Below, piece by piece: positions 8,551 through 17,706 of a stretch of 64,000 nucleotides of DNA. The position numbers and the translations under genes were made by a program. The stretch lies in assembly GCA_010672825.2 (NCBI GenBank), contig JAAHFU020000002.1, positions 1,748,001-1,812,000 on the forward strand, given 5' to 3'. The stretch comes from Leptolyngbya sp. SIO1E4 (lineage in GTDB: Bacteria > Cyanobacteriota > Cyanobacteriia > Phormidesmidales > Phormidesmidaceae). Below the pieces are notes generated by a model. The model did not search any database. It was not told the origin of the DNA and saw only the letters and a program-made list of their open reading frames with translations. How positions within the stretch are numbered: the first letter of the stretch is position 1; every line of letters begins with the position of its first letter.

Positions 8551-8688
8551 CAATGAAAAGTAAAGGCGCTGAGATAGCTTCCGTAAACTAGGTTTTCTGT
8601 TATAACAAGCCCAGTCTGATTGAAAATCATGCCAACGTTAAACCTAGATGCTGCTGAGGCAGGTGTAACTGAGCTAGAAACTCGCTTT

Positions 8689-8709
8689 CCAGCACAATGC
8701 TGGCTTTTT
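8689..8709 (+). terminator. Intrinsic terminator-like hairpin upstream of murC
   Basis: CCAGCA, loop CAA, TGCTGG, followed directly by CTTTTT. This is the classic form of a Rho-independent terminator. No gene ends before it on this strand, so it may end a small RNA or act as an attenuator about 70 bp before murC. Confidence 0.55.
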
Positions 8710-8779
8710 AGGTCATTCAAGGGATACCTGGTATGATATCGCCTGATATCGGTGTGGCGTGGTATGTGAGGAGTGTAAA

Positions 8780-10276
8780 ATGCTGAATTCTGTGGATTTC
8801 AGCGGTAAGCCTTTCCATTTCATTGGAATAGGTGGGATTGGTATGTCTGCTTTGGCTTATGTCCTAACGCAGCGCCAACTACCTGTGTCAGGATCAGACT
8901 TACGGTTGAGTCATATAACCCAGCGTCTCCAGGAAGCGGGCGCTCATATCTTTTGGAGTCAGGAAGCAGATAACCTGAGATTCTTTGAGACGGCAAATGG
9001 CGCTTCCTCTAACCGCCAAAGTAAGCTGTTGAGGTCCCGGACATTCAGCGCTACTTACAAACTGCCTCAGGTCATTTGCTCAACGGCTATCAACGAGAGT
9101 AATTCTGAGTATCGAGCGGCTCAACAAATGGGCTGTCCCATTTTTCATCGCTCCGATCTCCTGGCTGCGTTAATGCGCCAATATCAGAGTATTGCTGTGG
9201 CGGGCACCCATGGAAAAACCACTACCAGCAGCATGATGGGTTACGCCTTGTTAGAAGCTGGTATGGATCCAACGATGGTGGTTGGCGGCGAGGTATCAGC
9301 CTGGAAGGGCAATGCACGCCTGGGTGAGGGGAACTGGTTTGTGGCAGAAGCAGATGAATCCGATGGGTCGCTGGTTAAGCTGGCGGCAACCATTGGTATC
9401 ATCACGAATATTGAGCTGGATCACCCCGATCACTATGGCAAACTAGAGGATGTCATTGATATCTTTCGCCACTTTGCCCAGCAGTCTAAAGCGCTGATTG
9501 CCTCGGTTGATTGCGAAACAATCCGGCGATCGCTGAACCCAACCGTAACTTACAGTATTGAAGCTGGGCGCCATGCCGATATCACCGTCAGCAACGTTGT
9601 CCATGGTCCTACTGGTACCCAAGCAGATGTATGGGAGCAGGGTAAGCACTTAGGGACACTGCGACTATCTGTACCGGGTCGCCATAACCTGAGCAATGCC
9701 TTGGCAGTCATTGCAGCAGGTCGCTATTTGGGTCTCGGATTTGAGCAGCTAGCGATGGGGCTGCTTAAGTTTGAGGGAGCCCGCCGTCGTTTTGAACTGC
9801 GAGGGTTTTACAGCGGGATTCAATTTATTGATGACTATGCCCATCACCCGAGTGAAATTCGAGTAACCTTGTCTGCAGCCAGCTTGCAGAAACAGCCTGA
9901 GACTCATTTAGAAGCTTCTGCAAGGCGTATTTTCGCTGTATTCCAACCCCATCGGTACAGTCGCAGCGCGGCTTTCCTTGAAGAATTTGCCCAGGCTTTT
10001 CAAGATGCCGACGAAGTGATTGTGACCGATATCTACAGTGCGGGAGAAGAAAATACCTATGGAATTTCTGGGGAAGCCATTGCCCAAGCCATTGCGATTC
10101 ATCATCCGCGTGTGCAATATTGCCCGGCTTTAAGCGCTGTTCGGGCTGTCCTCGTAGAGCGTTTACAACAGGGTGATATGGCCCTGTTTTTAGGGGCAGG
10201 TAACCTGAATCGGATTATTCCTGAGGTGATGGAGCCATTTATAGAAGCTGAAGCACGGGCTGTACAGCGGGCATAG
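8780..10276 (+). CDS. murC: UDP-N-acetylmuramate--L-alanine ligase
   Basis: MurC adds L-alanine to UDP-N-acetylmuramic acid with ATP, the first peptide step of peptidoglycan synthesis. The 498-residue protein shows the Rossmann motif FIGIGGIGMSALA, the ATP-binding loop AVAGTHGKTTTSSM, the central DESDGS stretch and the C-terminal FQPHRYSRS motif. I place the start at the ATG at 8780, 6 bp after a strong GAGGAG (8768-8773), rather than at the GTG at 8759. A Ser/Asn-rich insertion near residues 73-95 (NGASSNRQSKLL) is unusual. murB follows after 46 bp, as is usual in cyanobacteria. Confidence 0.96.
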   Translation: MLNSVDFSGKPFHFIGIGGIGMSALAYVLTQRQLPVSGSDLRLSHITQRLQEAGAHIFWSQEADNLRFFETANGASSNRQSKLLRSRTFSATYKLPQVICSTAINESNSEYRAAQQMGCPIFHRSDLLAALMRQYQSIAVAGTHGKTTTSSMMGYALLEAGMDPTMVVGGEVSAWKGNARLGEGNWFVAEADESDGSLVKLAATIGIITNIELDHPDHYGKLEDVIDIFRHFAQQSKALIASVDCETIRRSLNPTVTYSIEAGRHADITVSNVVHGPTGTQADVWEQGKHLGTLRLSVPGRHNLSNALAVIAAGRYLGLGFEQLAMGLLKFEGARRRFELRGFYSGIQFIDDYAHHPSEIRVTLSAASLQKQPETHLEASARRIFAVFQPHRYSRSAAFLEEFAQAFQDADEVIVTDIYSAGEENTYGISGEAIAQAIAIHHPRVQYCPALSAVRAVLVERLQQGDMALFLGAGNLNRIIPEVMEPFIEAEARAVQRA

Positions 10277-10322
10277 CTATCAGGGGCTGCTCAATCCTGA
10301 CAACATTGCTGATGGAGATGAA

Positions 10323-11276
10323 ATGGTGCTTTCCGTGGACGCCGAAGACCTAACTGCTGATGGCCTGTTTCCCCTCAAGCAACGGGTATCGCTAGCAGGC
10401 TATACCTCTTATCGGGTAGGGGGCAATGCAGAGTGGTTTGCGCTGCCGAAAACACCCGAGCAAGTGTCTGCTAGCTTAAAATGGGCTGCCCATCAACGCT
10501 TGTCTGTCACCTTGTTGGGCGCAGGGTCTAATCTCCTGATTAGCGATCGCGGACTGTCAGGATTAGTGATTTGTAGCCGCCATCTTCGTGGCTATCATTT
10601 TGACGATGCTGCTGGCCAGCTCACAGCCGCTGCGGGTGAGCCATTGCCTAACCTAGCTTGGAAAGCGGCACGTAGAGGATGGCGTGGTTTGGAGTGGGCA
10701 GTGGGCATTCCTGGCACGGTTGGGGGAGCGGTCTTTATGAATGCAGGCGCCCATGGAGGATGCACGGCTGATTCTCTTATAAAAGCTGAGGGGATCACCC
10801 TAGCCGGAGACCACATTTGCCTGTCGCCCGAGACCTTACAATTCTCCTATCGCACCTCTAGCTTGCAGTCACAGTTACAGCTCGTTGCTCAGGCCACGTT
10901 TCAATTGAGTCCAGGCCACGATCCTACAGCCGTCGTTGCTGATACACAGGCCGCGCTTGACCAGCGGCGAACCACTCAGCCTTATCATCTGCCCAGCTGT
11001 GGGAGTGTATTCCGCAATCCGACTCCTTACAAGGCGGGTCAATTGATTGAGCAAACGGGGTTAAAAGGCCATCAGATTGGACAGGCCCAAGTGTCGCCCC
11101 TTCACGCGAATTTTATTGTTAATCTAGGCGGCGCGACAGCTCAGGATGTCTTGACGCTGATCCGACACGTTCAGACCCAAGTTGATCAGCAGTGGGCTTT
11201 GCGGTTGCACCCTGAGGTGCGCATGTTAGGGAACTTTGAGGACAATCATCCTGATCCTCACGGAACTCCTCAGTAA
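10323..11276 (+). CDS. murB: UDP-N-acetylenolpyruvoylglucosamine reductase
   Basis: MurB reduces the enolpyruvyl group with NADPH through FAD to make UDP-N-acetylmuramic acid, the substrate of MurC. The 317-residue protein has the FAD-binding pattern LGAGSNLLISDRGL, the stretch GIPGTVGGAVFMNAGAHGG, the catalytic serine region PSCGSVFRNP and the C-terminal HPEVRMLG with the catalytic glutamate. It is type I in layout. It lies 46 bp after murC with a GGAG ribosome-binding site and is very likely cotranscribed. Confidence 0.96.
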   Translation: MVLSVDAEDLTADGLFPLKQRVSLAGYTSYRVGGNAEWFALPKTPEQVSASLKWAAHQRLSVTLLGAGSNLLISDRGLSGLVICSRHLRGYHFDDAAGQLTAAAGEPLPNLAWKAARRGWRGLEWAVGIPGTVGGAVFMNAGAHGGCTADSLIKAEGITLAGDHICLSPETLQFSYRTSSLQSQLQLVAQATFQLSPGHDPTAVVADTQAALDQRRTTQPYHLPSCGSVFRNPTPYKAGQLIEQTGLKGHQIGQAQVSPLHANFIVNLGGATAQDVLTLIRHVQTQVDQQWALRLHPEVRMLGNFEDNHPDPHGTPQ

Positions 11277-11378
11277 GCAATGGCTGAACAAAGATTATCG
11301 CCCTAAGAGAAAAAAGCAAAGCACAGTAAAATCAGATAGCTTTAGACTGAACAACATCGAAGGAGACAGGCATTAGCC

Positions 11379-11726
11379 ATGGCACAAGGTCAAGGATTTG
11401 GATTTGGCCTCGGAAAGATGAAAGAACTCTCCGAAGCGTTCAAGAAAGCCCAGCAGATCCAGGAGGGGGCTAAACAACTCCAGGAAGATCTGGAGCAAAT
11501 GGAAATTGAAGGCCAAGCAGGTGGCGGTTTGGTGAAAGTCATCATGAGTGGTAACCAAGAACCCCGGCGAGTAGTCGTTTCACCGGAAGCCATGAATGAA
11601 GGCGCAGAAATACTGTCCGATTTGGTGACGGCTGCGATGCAAGATGCTTACCAAAAGTCTACGGAAACCATGCGTGAACGGATGGAAGATCTAACCGGTG
11701 GGTTGAATTTGCCCAACCTGGGCTAA
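11379..11726 (+). CDS. YbaB/EbfC-family nucleoid-associated protein
   Basis: The 115-residue protein has the charged N-terminal coiled region ([28 protein letters not shown]), then [23 protein letters not shown], the signature of the YbaB/EbfC family. Family members form dimers that bind DNA and coat the nucleoid. It has a good GGAGA ribosome-binding site and lies about 100 bp after murB, an arrangement seen often in cyanobacteria. Confidence 0.93.
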   Translation: MAQGQGFGFGLGKMKELSEAFKKAQQIQEGAKQLQEDLEQMEIEGQAGGGLVKVIMSGNQEPRRVVVSPEAMNEGAEILSDLVTAAMQDAYQKSTETMRERMEDLTGGLNLPNLG

Positions 11727-11810
11727 TCCTTAAGCCTGAATAGCCGTTAAAGAATTGGGACTGGCCAGAACCGTTTTGGGTTAACCCTGAGCAAGCGTTG
11801 GCAGAAGGTT

Positions 11811-12299
11811 ATGACTACTCAGCTATTGTTTGTCTGTCTTGGGAATATCTGCCGGTCGCCCTCGGCAGAAAACATCATGAATCACCTGCTGGAAACTCGC
11901 CAGTTGACCCATCGGTTCAGTTGTGACTCGGCGGGGACGTCAAGTTACCACATCGGCAGTCCCCCTGATCGGCGAATGTCAATGGCGGCCCGTCAGGAGG
12001 GTATTATCCTAAAAGGTCGAGCCCGCCAGTTCCAGCCTGAAGATTTTGAGTGTTTCGATTGGATTCTGGCAATGGATGACAGTAACTATCGAGACATTCT
12101 GCGGTTCGATGCAGCAGGGCGCTATCACCACAAGGTTCGCAAAATTTGCGATTTCTGCCGTCGTCATTCAGATACGGAAGTTCCTGATCCCTATTATGGG
12201 GGAGATGAGGGGTTCCGCTATGTGATTGATTTACTGATGGATGCTTGTGAAGGGTTTTTGGACTTTTTACTTCAGGAATCTGTCTCGACTCACTTGTAG
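11811..12299 (+). CDS. Low-molecular-weight protein tyrosine phosphatase
   Basis: The 162-residue protein carries the P-loop CLGNICRSPSAE near its N-terminus (nucleophile cysteine about residue 9, arginine in RS), the family stretch FSCDSAGTSSYHIGSPPD, and the general-acid aspartate in VPDPYYGG. It fits LMW-PTP in length and motifs. Such enzymes remove phosphate from tyrosine residues. In cyanobacteria they act in cell signalling and possibly exopolysaccharide control. It lies 84 bp after the YbaB gene and may be part of the same transcript. Confidence 0.95.
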   Translation: MTTQLLFVCLGNICRSPSAENIMNHLLETRQLTHRFSCDSAGTSSYHIGSPPDRRMSMAARQEGIILKGRARQFQPEDFECFDWILAMDDSNYRDILRFDAAGRYHHKVRKICDFCRRHSDTEVPDPYYGGDEGFRYVIDLLMDACEGFLDFLLQESVSTHL

Positions 12300-12385
12300 A
12301 TTGACGACGACACCCCCGCAAATAAGTTCGTTTTTGTCGGGGATTGTGATTAAAACAAACACTAGATTTCCCTGTAAGGATATTC

Positions 12386-14074
12386 ATGGTTGCTTCGTTC
12401 TGGCTTCAAGTGCTGGCTAGGCACTTAAGGCGTCGTTGTGGTCGCGTGATCGCGCTGGCTGGATTGGGACTCTTGGCAACTACCAGGCCCACCTTGAGTG
12501 CCGAAGAAATTATTATTAACTATGGGTTCTTTGAACGGAGAATTTCAATCGCAGAACTTGCTGCTTTTGCAGACGGTGAAGGACTCAGCCCCCAACTTGC
12601 TCAGTATGCTAAAAGCCTGCGCCTCTCCGAGTCTGACCTTGTGGCCATCCAGGAGGTTCTTCAGCAATCCGTTGATTTAGATTTTGTTGAGCTATCTCGA
12701 TTTCTATATACAACTCAGGGAGAAACCTTACTCACTGCCCTCGGAGAAGTGATTCAGACCCCGGCTCGGCAATCAGGGGTTTCAGCTTTAAGAGGGGCCA
12801 TTATCCTGGCAGCTTCGGATCCAGAAAACGGGTTGACCCTGCTGAATTTTTTGATGGAGTACCCGACAACCGGCATTCGAGTTGATGTCGGCAAAGGGTT
12901 TGAAATTGCGGCAACCATCACAGAAACCCTCAGCCAAACTGAGCAGGCGATCGCCTTAGTGCAAGACATTGCCAACGCTCAGGCTCAAGAGCCGGTTGAG
13001 AATCTGCCTGCAGCTCGTCTGATTGTTAATGCTGGGCCGCCTTACATCGTGACGACTCGACCGCTCACTTTGCCAATTCGAGGCGTCGAAGCAACACTTT
13101 ATCTGCCGCAATCAACATCGCAGCGCCTACTATTACCCGATGACATCCCCGTGATTGTGATTTCTCACGGCTTGGGAGACGAGCGCGCCAGCTATGCTTA
13201 TTTGGCAGAGTATCTGGCGGGTCGTGGGTTTGTCGTCGCCACTTTAGATCACCCGGGTAGTAATAGCGATCAAATTGCCGATCTTTTGGCAGGCCTTTCA
13301 CCGGATGTCGTGGAAAATCAAGAATTCCTCAACCGTCCTGGTGATGTTTCAGCTCTCTTGGATGCGATTCAACAATTTGCCCTCAACGATCGCATTTTCC
13401 GACGCCGCCTCAATATTCAAAATGTCGGCGTCATTGGTCAATCTTTTGGCGGGTACACAGCCCTCGCACTAGCGGGAGCGACGTTCGATCCAGAGGCTCT
13501 CGCAGCGGCTTGTGATCCAGCCATTTATTTCAATCCTTCACTCTTGCTGCAGTGTCAGGCCACAGATATTGCGGTTGAGAGCCCCTCCTTAAAAGACGAT
13601 CGCGTGCAGGCGATTTTAGTGGTTAATCCGATTGGTAGTGCCCTTTTTGGTGAGTCCGGATATGCCCAATTAGAGGTACCAGTCATGATGATGTCGGCAA
13701 CTGCTGACACGGTTGCCCCGGCCTTGCCAGAGCAGATTGAGCCCTTTACCTGGTTGCAAACTCAGTACCGCTACCTCGCACTCGTCAGCGAAACGACTCA
13801 CTTTTCAGTGATTGCCACCAACCCCAATATTGCTCCGTCAATTCCAGTTCCCGTAGAACTGCTCGGCAGCAACCCAGAACTCGCGCAGCAGTATTTACAA
13901 ACGTTTAGCCTGGCATTCTTTCAACGCCACTTGCGACAAGACAGACGGTACGATGCAGCCCTAACCGCTCGCTACATGGCTGAGAATGTGGAGAGAGCCC
14001 CGTTGCGGCCTTTGAGCTTTATTCGAGAACTCACGCCAGAAACCCTGACTGAGGCCATCACAAACGGCAATTAG
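12386..14074 (+). CDS. Secreted alpha/beta hydrolase with N-terminal DUF1400
   Basis: The 562-residue protein begins with a signal peptide (hydrophobic core VIALAGLGLLATT, likely cleavage after LSA). Residues 35-180 are a DUF1400 domain, including FLYTTQGETLL and a GIRVDVGKG stretch. From about 200 there is an alpha/beta hydrolase fold: oxyanion region VISHGLGDERASYAYLAEYLA, nucleophile serine in GVIGQSFGGYTAL, and a late histidine in SETTHFSVI. It resembles PAF-acetylhydrolase- and chlorophyllase-like esterases. This pairing is typical of cyanobacteria, where the substrate is not known. A lipid or ester target at the cell surface is a guess. Confidence 0.88.
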   Translation: MVASFWLQVLARHLRRRCGRVIALAGLGLLATTRPTLSAEEIIINYGFFERRISIAELAAFADGEGLSPQLAQYAKSLRLSESDLVAIQEVLQQSVDLDFVELSRFLYTTQGETLLTALGEVIQTPARQSGVSALRGAIILAASDPENGLTLLNFLMEYPTTGIRVDVGKGFEIAATITETLSQTEQAIALVQDIANAQAQEPVENLPAARLIVNAGPPYIVTTRPLTLPIRGVEATLYLPQSTSQRLLLPDDIPVIVISHGLGDERASYAYLAEYLAGRGFVVATLDHPGSNSDQIADLLAGLSPDVVENQEFLNRPGDVSALLDAIQQFALNDRIFRRRLNIQNVGVIGQSFGGYTALALAGATFDPEALAAACDPAIYFNPSLLLQCQATDIAVESPSLKDDRVQAILVVNPIGSALFGESGYAQLEVPVMMMSATADTVAPALPEQIEPFTWLQTQYRYLALVSETTHFSVIATNPNIAPSIPVPVELLGSNPELAQQYLQTFSLAFFQRHLRQDRRYDAALTARYMAENVERAPLRPLSFIRELTPETLTEAITNGN

Positions 14075-14127
14075 CAGGCAAGAATTAGCAACAAAAATTG
14101 AGTGGCGCGATCGCCCAACCTGTAGCC

Positions 14128-14217
14128 TTGTTCAGTGGAGTCCAGGACATCTGGGTCAAGACAGGGTCTAGGGTTTGGGGTCTAGGGTATGCTTTATCCG
14201 AATACAAACTGCTATAT
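14128..14217 (-). repeat. Dispersed 96-bp G4 repeat, copy A
   Basis: It is related to copies at 37581, 44224, 49577, 52140, 60566 and 62072. The inner part at 14164-14187 reads GGG-N4-GGG-N3-GGGG-N4-GGG on the plus strand, a canonical four-tract G-quadruplex motif. Orientation is given relative to copies B and G. Confidence 0.75.
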
Positions 14218-14229
14218 TTTTGGCAGCGT

Positions 14230-14586
14230 TTAATCTGTTTCGCGATTCAAGACGTTCAGGTCAGTGCGCACGGCAGTCCCATTGATGCCGTTGGCATTGA
14301 CGACGGCATCAGCTGAGCAGAGATGAGTAATCACCTGGTCAGCGGTGATCAGTCGCTTGAGAACAACCTGCCCAATCGGTCGCGTTTGCTGAGCAGAGGG
14401 TCGGACTTCTACCATAAGTACAGCTTCTTCGACTTGGTAAAGCCACAGCTTTTCACCATTTTCGATAGTGAAGAGGTTCATCCGCTGTAGGTGAGGTTTG
14501 CGCTGCCAGCCAACCTCATCCCAGATGCCGCCAAATTCCCATATCCTGCCGGTTGTCCAACCCTCTGAGAGAAAGAAATATTTCAC
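14230..14586 (-). CDS. Conserved hypothetical protein
   Basis: This 118-residue soluble protein begins MKYFFLSEGWTTGRIWEFGG and contains LQRMNLFTIENGEKLWLYQVEEAVLMVEVRP. Its balanced composition and strand-like alternation suggest a real, beta-rich protein rather than a shadow frame, and I recall similar cyanobacterial proteins without function. It is divergent from the VOC gene at 14666 with 79 bp between them. No catalytic motif is visible. Confidence 0.6.
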   Translation of the reverse strand: MKYFFLSEGWTTGRIWEFGGIWDEVGWQRKPHLQRMNLFTIENGEKLWLYQVEEAVLMVEVRPSAQQTRPIGQVVLKRLITADQVITHLCSADAVVNANGINGTAVRTDLNVLNRETD

Positions 14587-14665
14587 AAGCGCACTCCGCT
14601 ATGCAGCGACTGAGGAGATTATCTAACGATTTAGTGAAGTAGCGATCGCCGACTTTGCCAGAACT

Positions 14666-15049
14666 ATGCCCTCTTATCATCTCGATCATCTGGTCTTAAC
14701 TGTTCAGGATATTGAACGTACGTGTCTGTTTTATCAACAAGTTCTAGATATTGCCTCCGTGTCCTTTGGGGCAGGCCGCAAAGCGCTCCAGCTAGGGCAA
14801 CAAAAAATCAATCTTCACACAGCGTCGCAGCCCTTTTCTCCCCATGCCCGGCACCCTGTTCCTGGCTCAGCAGACCTATGTTTGGTCACAGAGACCCCCA
14901 TTCCAGTGCTGATTGAACGGCTACATGAGCACGGGGTCGTCATTTTAGAAGGGCCTGTGCAGCGAACAGGGGCTCAGCACACCTTACTCTCAATTTATAT
15001 CCGAGATCCCGATGACAATTTGATCGAGTTGGCTAATGTTATGACTTAA
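14666..15049 (+). CDS. VOC family protein, glyoxalase/fosfomycin-resistance-like
   Basis: This 127-residue single-domain VOC protein starts with YHLDHLVLTVQDIERTCLFYQQVL and ends with YIRDPDDNLIELANVM. The histidine in the first motif, a central histidine and the C-terminal glutamate fit the three-residue metal site of glyoxalase/FosA-like proteins. The substrate is unknown. Its last 11 bp overlap the 3' end of the convergent kinase gene. Confidence 0.88.
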   Translation: MPSYHLDHLVLTVQDIERTCLFYQQVLDIASVSFGAGRKALQLGQQKINLHTASQPFSPHARHPVPGSADLCLVTETPIPVLIERLHEHGVVILEGPVQRTGAQHTLLSIYIRDPDDNLIELANVMT

Positions 15050-17666
15050 CAGGGCCTGCAAGCTCTATCAATACGTCAAACCGGTAAGTATTGGTCAATT
15101 CTGTCAACGTTGCAATCAAGTCCTGCTGTGCCTGCGGCACCTGTTGAATCAACATGTGTACTAAGCGATCATCACCTCGAATGGCAGCTCGATACATTTG
15201 TTCAATCCAATCAGCTGGCATGATACTCAGGCAATCACTGGTCAATGGCTTCGGCGATCGGGGGGGCGTTGGGGAGCTAATGGGCTCGTCGTAAAGATAG
15301 CAGACCCCCAGATGACGACCAATTAAGGCCAGCAATTGTTCTCGGTCAATCGGTTTACTGGCAAAGTCATCACAGCCAGCATTTAAGATGGCCTGACGTT
15401 GTTCTTCGAAGGCGCTTGCGGTTAGGGCAATGATTTTGGGCTGTGGCAGATGGCTCACCTGGCGAATTTGTGTGATTGCTTCCAACCCATCCATCACCGG
15501 CATTTGGATATCCATCAAAATTAAATTAGGGTGCCACTTTTGCCACAGTTCAACCGCCAAAGAGCCATTGTGGGCCGCTCGGACTTCAAAGCCAACTGTC
15601 TCTAGCAACTTTCGCATCAGCAGGCGATTGCCTTCTCGATCTTCAGCGACCAAAATCCGTTGCCGCTTCTGATCGGGGGCTAGGTGCTGAATGCGCCCAG
15701 AGGGATGTCTCAGGGGGGCTGCTATTTTCCCAGACACATCATCCAGACACTCTGCCTGAAGCATTAAGGTAAAGACCGATCCTTGACCTAAGGTACTGGC
15801 AACGGTGAGGTCTCCCCCCATAAACCGGGCAAACTGACGACTGATGGCAAGCCCTAAACCACTCCCCTCTTGAGATTGCTGCCCTAAGTCTGTTTGCGTA
15901 AAAGATGCAAAGATATGTTCAAATTCTTCAGGGGCAATCCCTGGGCCAGTATCTTCCACAATAAACCGGAGGTTAGCCAAGGAACGATAGGCCAGCGTGC
16001 CCTCCAGATTGGCCCCTGAGGGAGACGTTGAACCTGGGGGAGATGGCGTGTCGTCTACCCCCTGGGGGGCGTGTACTTTAATCACGGTTTCATCTAGCAA
16101 TACCGTAAGGGAAACCGTCCCAGTGTGCGTAAATTTAATCGCATTTCCTAGCAGATTAATGAGAATCTGGCGGAGCTTAGCCTTGTCGGCACGAAGATAG
16201 CGGGGAGCTGTCGGCGATCGCGTGACGGTCAGGGTCAATTGTTTACACTCCGCTTTCTCTTGAAAGAGTTTTTGGAGCATTGCTAAAAGATGATCGAGAT
16301 CAAAACTCGTCAACTTGAGACTGAACTTACCCGACTCGATTTTAGAGATCTCAAGCACATCATTAATGAGTGCCAATAAATGCTCTCCACTATTATTAAT
16401 GATGTTTAAATAGCGCCGACACTCTAAATCTACTAAAGGCGTCTGCTGCATGATTTGAGAAAAACCCAGAATTGCATTGAGTGGCGTTCGCAGTTCATGG
16501 CTCATGTTTGCTAAGAACACAGATTTTGCCTTGTTGGCAACTTCAGCTTTCTTACGCTCTTCTTCAATGGTGTCAATCTGCTCGTGGATTTGTGAGGCCA
16601 TTGACAGAAAAGCCTGGGACAATACCCCAACTTCATCTTTACCCTCTGGCAAATCATGGGGGTTTGGGTAATAGCCTAAAGCAACTTCACCCATATGATT
16701 AGCCAATTGCCTCAATCTTAAAACGAGCTGTTGATTATTGCGGATTTGAACAAAAATAAAGATTAATATAATCAAAAATGCACCGACAAACAAAATAATC
16801 GTTTGGATGGTCGAAATTTGCCGTTGGTGAACTAAGGTGCGCTCCATCAAACTCAGGCGTTGATCAAGCGTCACCTGGCTTTTTTCAAGTTCTGGAATAA
16901 TTCGAGAAAAATGTAGTGTATTGGCGGCGATCGCCAGCTCTAGCTCTAGCGTGCTCTCCATCAACCGTACGACTAAGTTGTCATACTCCTCCAGAGAACT
17001 TAGGAGAGAGGCCTGCACTTCAGGATAAAGCTCGGTAGTTTTAATCTCAGATCGAAACTGGAAGATATCTTCAACCAGCTGCGCTGAAATTTTCATATTC
17101 AGCGTTTCTGAAAACTCCTGCTCACTCAAGCGAAGGTTCGAGAACGCCAACAGCAAGGAATCCTGGTTTAAAGATTGCATGAGACGGATCATTTCATCTC
17201 GAATCACCTCAATGTCATGTAGCAGACCCTGACCATCCTGTAACCCAATTTGCATTTCCAGCTCTGCTGAAGATTGCACAGAGGCTCTGTACTGATTTAG
17301 ATTTTCAGATAGCGTGATTTTAAGGGTGTCAATGGATTCTTGAGGAAGATTAGTGCGATCGTCAATAGTGTCAATTAGCTCAACTGAGAGTGCCTGAGCA
17401 CTCTCTATTTTCCCTTGGAATTTCTCAAATGCTTCAGGATTTCGTGTTTGAGTCATTTCCAGTTCATCATTGCGAGCAGACAGAAGATTGCGCTCGATCT
17501 TGGATAAGGATTGTTTAACCGCTAATAGCCGCTCCTGAGTCTCTAAAATTTTGCTGATATTCGCTCGATCTCTGATATCTAGCCAGCCTAAAGCTGCAAT
17601 CACGCAAAGTGCAGTAAATGCCAGTACCGAAACCTGGTTGATTAAGCTCAGCTTACCTTGAGACAC
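15039..17666 (-). CDS. Membrane hybrid histidine kinase with receiver and C-terminal helical module
   Basis: The 875-residue protein has a transmembrane segment at about 12-29, a helical extracytoplasmic region (30-285) resembling four-helix-bundle sensors, a second transmembrane segment (287-308), HAMP-like linker, HisKA with H390 in ANMSHELRTP, and HATPase_c (440-635) with an unusual Pro/Ser-rich loop before the G1 box EDTGPGIAPEE. A receiver follows (about 672-790) with its phospho-acceptor in LILMDIQMP. Residues 815-875 form a short helical module, PADWIEQMYRAAIRGDD..., shared with three other kinases in this window. It lies 40 bp after the YHS protein gene on the same strand, so the two may be cotranscribed. 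Confidence 0.92.
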   Translation of the reverse strand: MSQGKLSLINQVSVLAFTALCVIAALGWLDIRDRANISKILETQERLLAVKQSLSKIERNLLSARNDELEMTQTRNPEAFEKFQGKIESAQALSVELIDTIDDRTNLPQESIDTLKITLSENLNQYRASVQSSAELEMQIGLQDGQGLLHDIEVIRDEMIRLMQSLNQDSLLLAFSNLRLSEQEFSETLNMKISAQLVEDIFQFRSEIKTTELYPEVQASLLSSLEEYDNLVVRLMESTLELELAIAANTLHFSRIIPELEKSQVTLDQRLSLMERTLVHQRQISTIQTIILFVGAFLIILIFIFVQIRNNQQLVLRLRQLANHMGEVALGYYPNPHDLPEGKDEVGVLSQAFLSMASQIHEQIDTIEEERKKAEVANKAKSVFLANMSHELRTPLNAILGFSQIMQQTPLVDLECRRYLNIINNSGEHLLALINDVLEISKIESGKFSLKLTSFDLDHLLAMLQKLFQEKAECKQLTLTVTRSPTAPRYLRADKAKLRQILINLLGNAIKFTHTGTVSLTVLLDETVIKVHAPQGVDDTPSPPGSTSPSGANLEGTLAYRSLANLRFIVEDTGPGIAPEEFEHIFASFTQTDLGQQSQEGSGLGLAISRQFARFMGGDLTVASTLGQGSVFTLMLQAECLDDVSGKIAAPLRHPSGRIQHLAPDQKRQRILVAEDREGNRLLMRKLLETVGFEVRAAHNGSLAVELWQKWHPNLILMDIQMPVMDGLEAITQIRQVSHLPQPKIIALTASAFEEQRQAILNAGCDDFASKPIDREQLLALIGRHLGVCYLYDEPISSPTPPRSPKPLTSDCLSIMPADWIEQMYRAAIRGDDRLVHMLIQQVPQAQQDLIATLTELTNTYRFDVLIELAGPVKS

Positions 17667-17706
17667 TTTCTCCCTTCAGGCTCTTGGCCACTTTCGTTGA
17701 TCTTCC

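Larger units (their letters stand above)
7934..8779. other. Long intergenic region between gap2 and murC
   Basis: About 850 bp holds the divergent promoters of gap2 and murC. I see two hairpins (8533-8550 and 8689-8709). A possible 35-codon frame begins at the ATG at 8629 but has no good ribosome-binding site, so I do not call it. GATATC-containing repeats lie at about 8735-8750 before murC. No tRNA was recognised. The plus-strand terminator at 8689-8709 suggests a short transcript upstream of murC. Confidence 0.45.

Noticed and set aside
8629-8736. 35-codon frame before murC
   Set aside because: No ribosome-binding site, and the terminator at 8689-8709 falls inside it.
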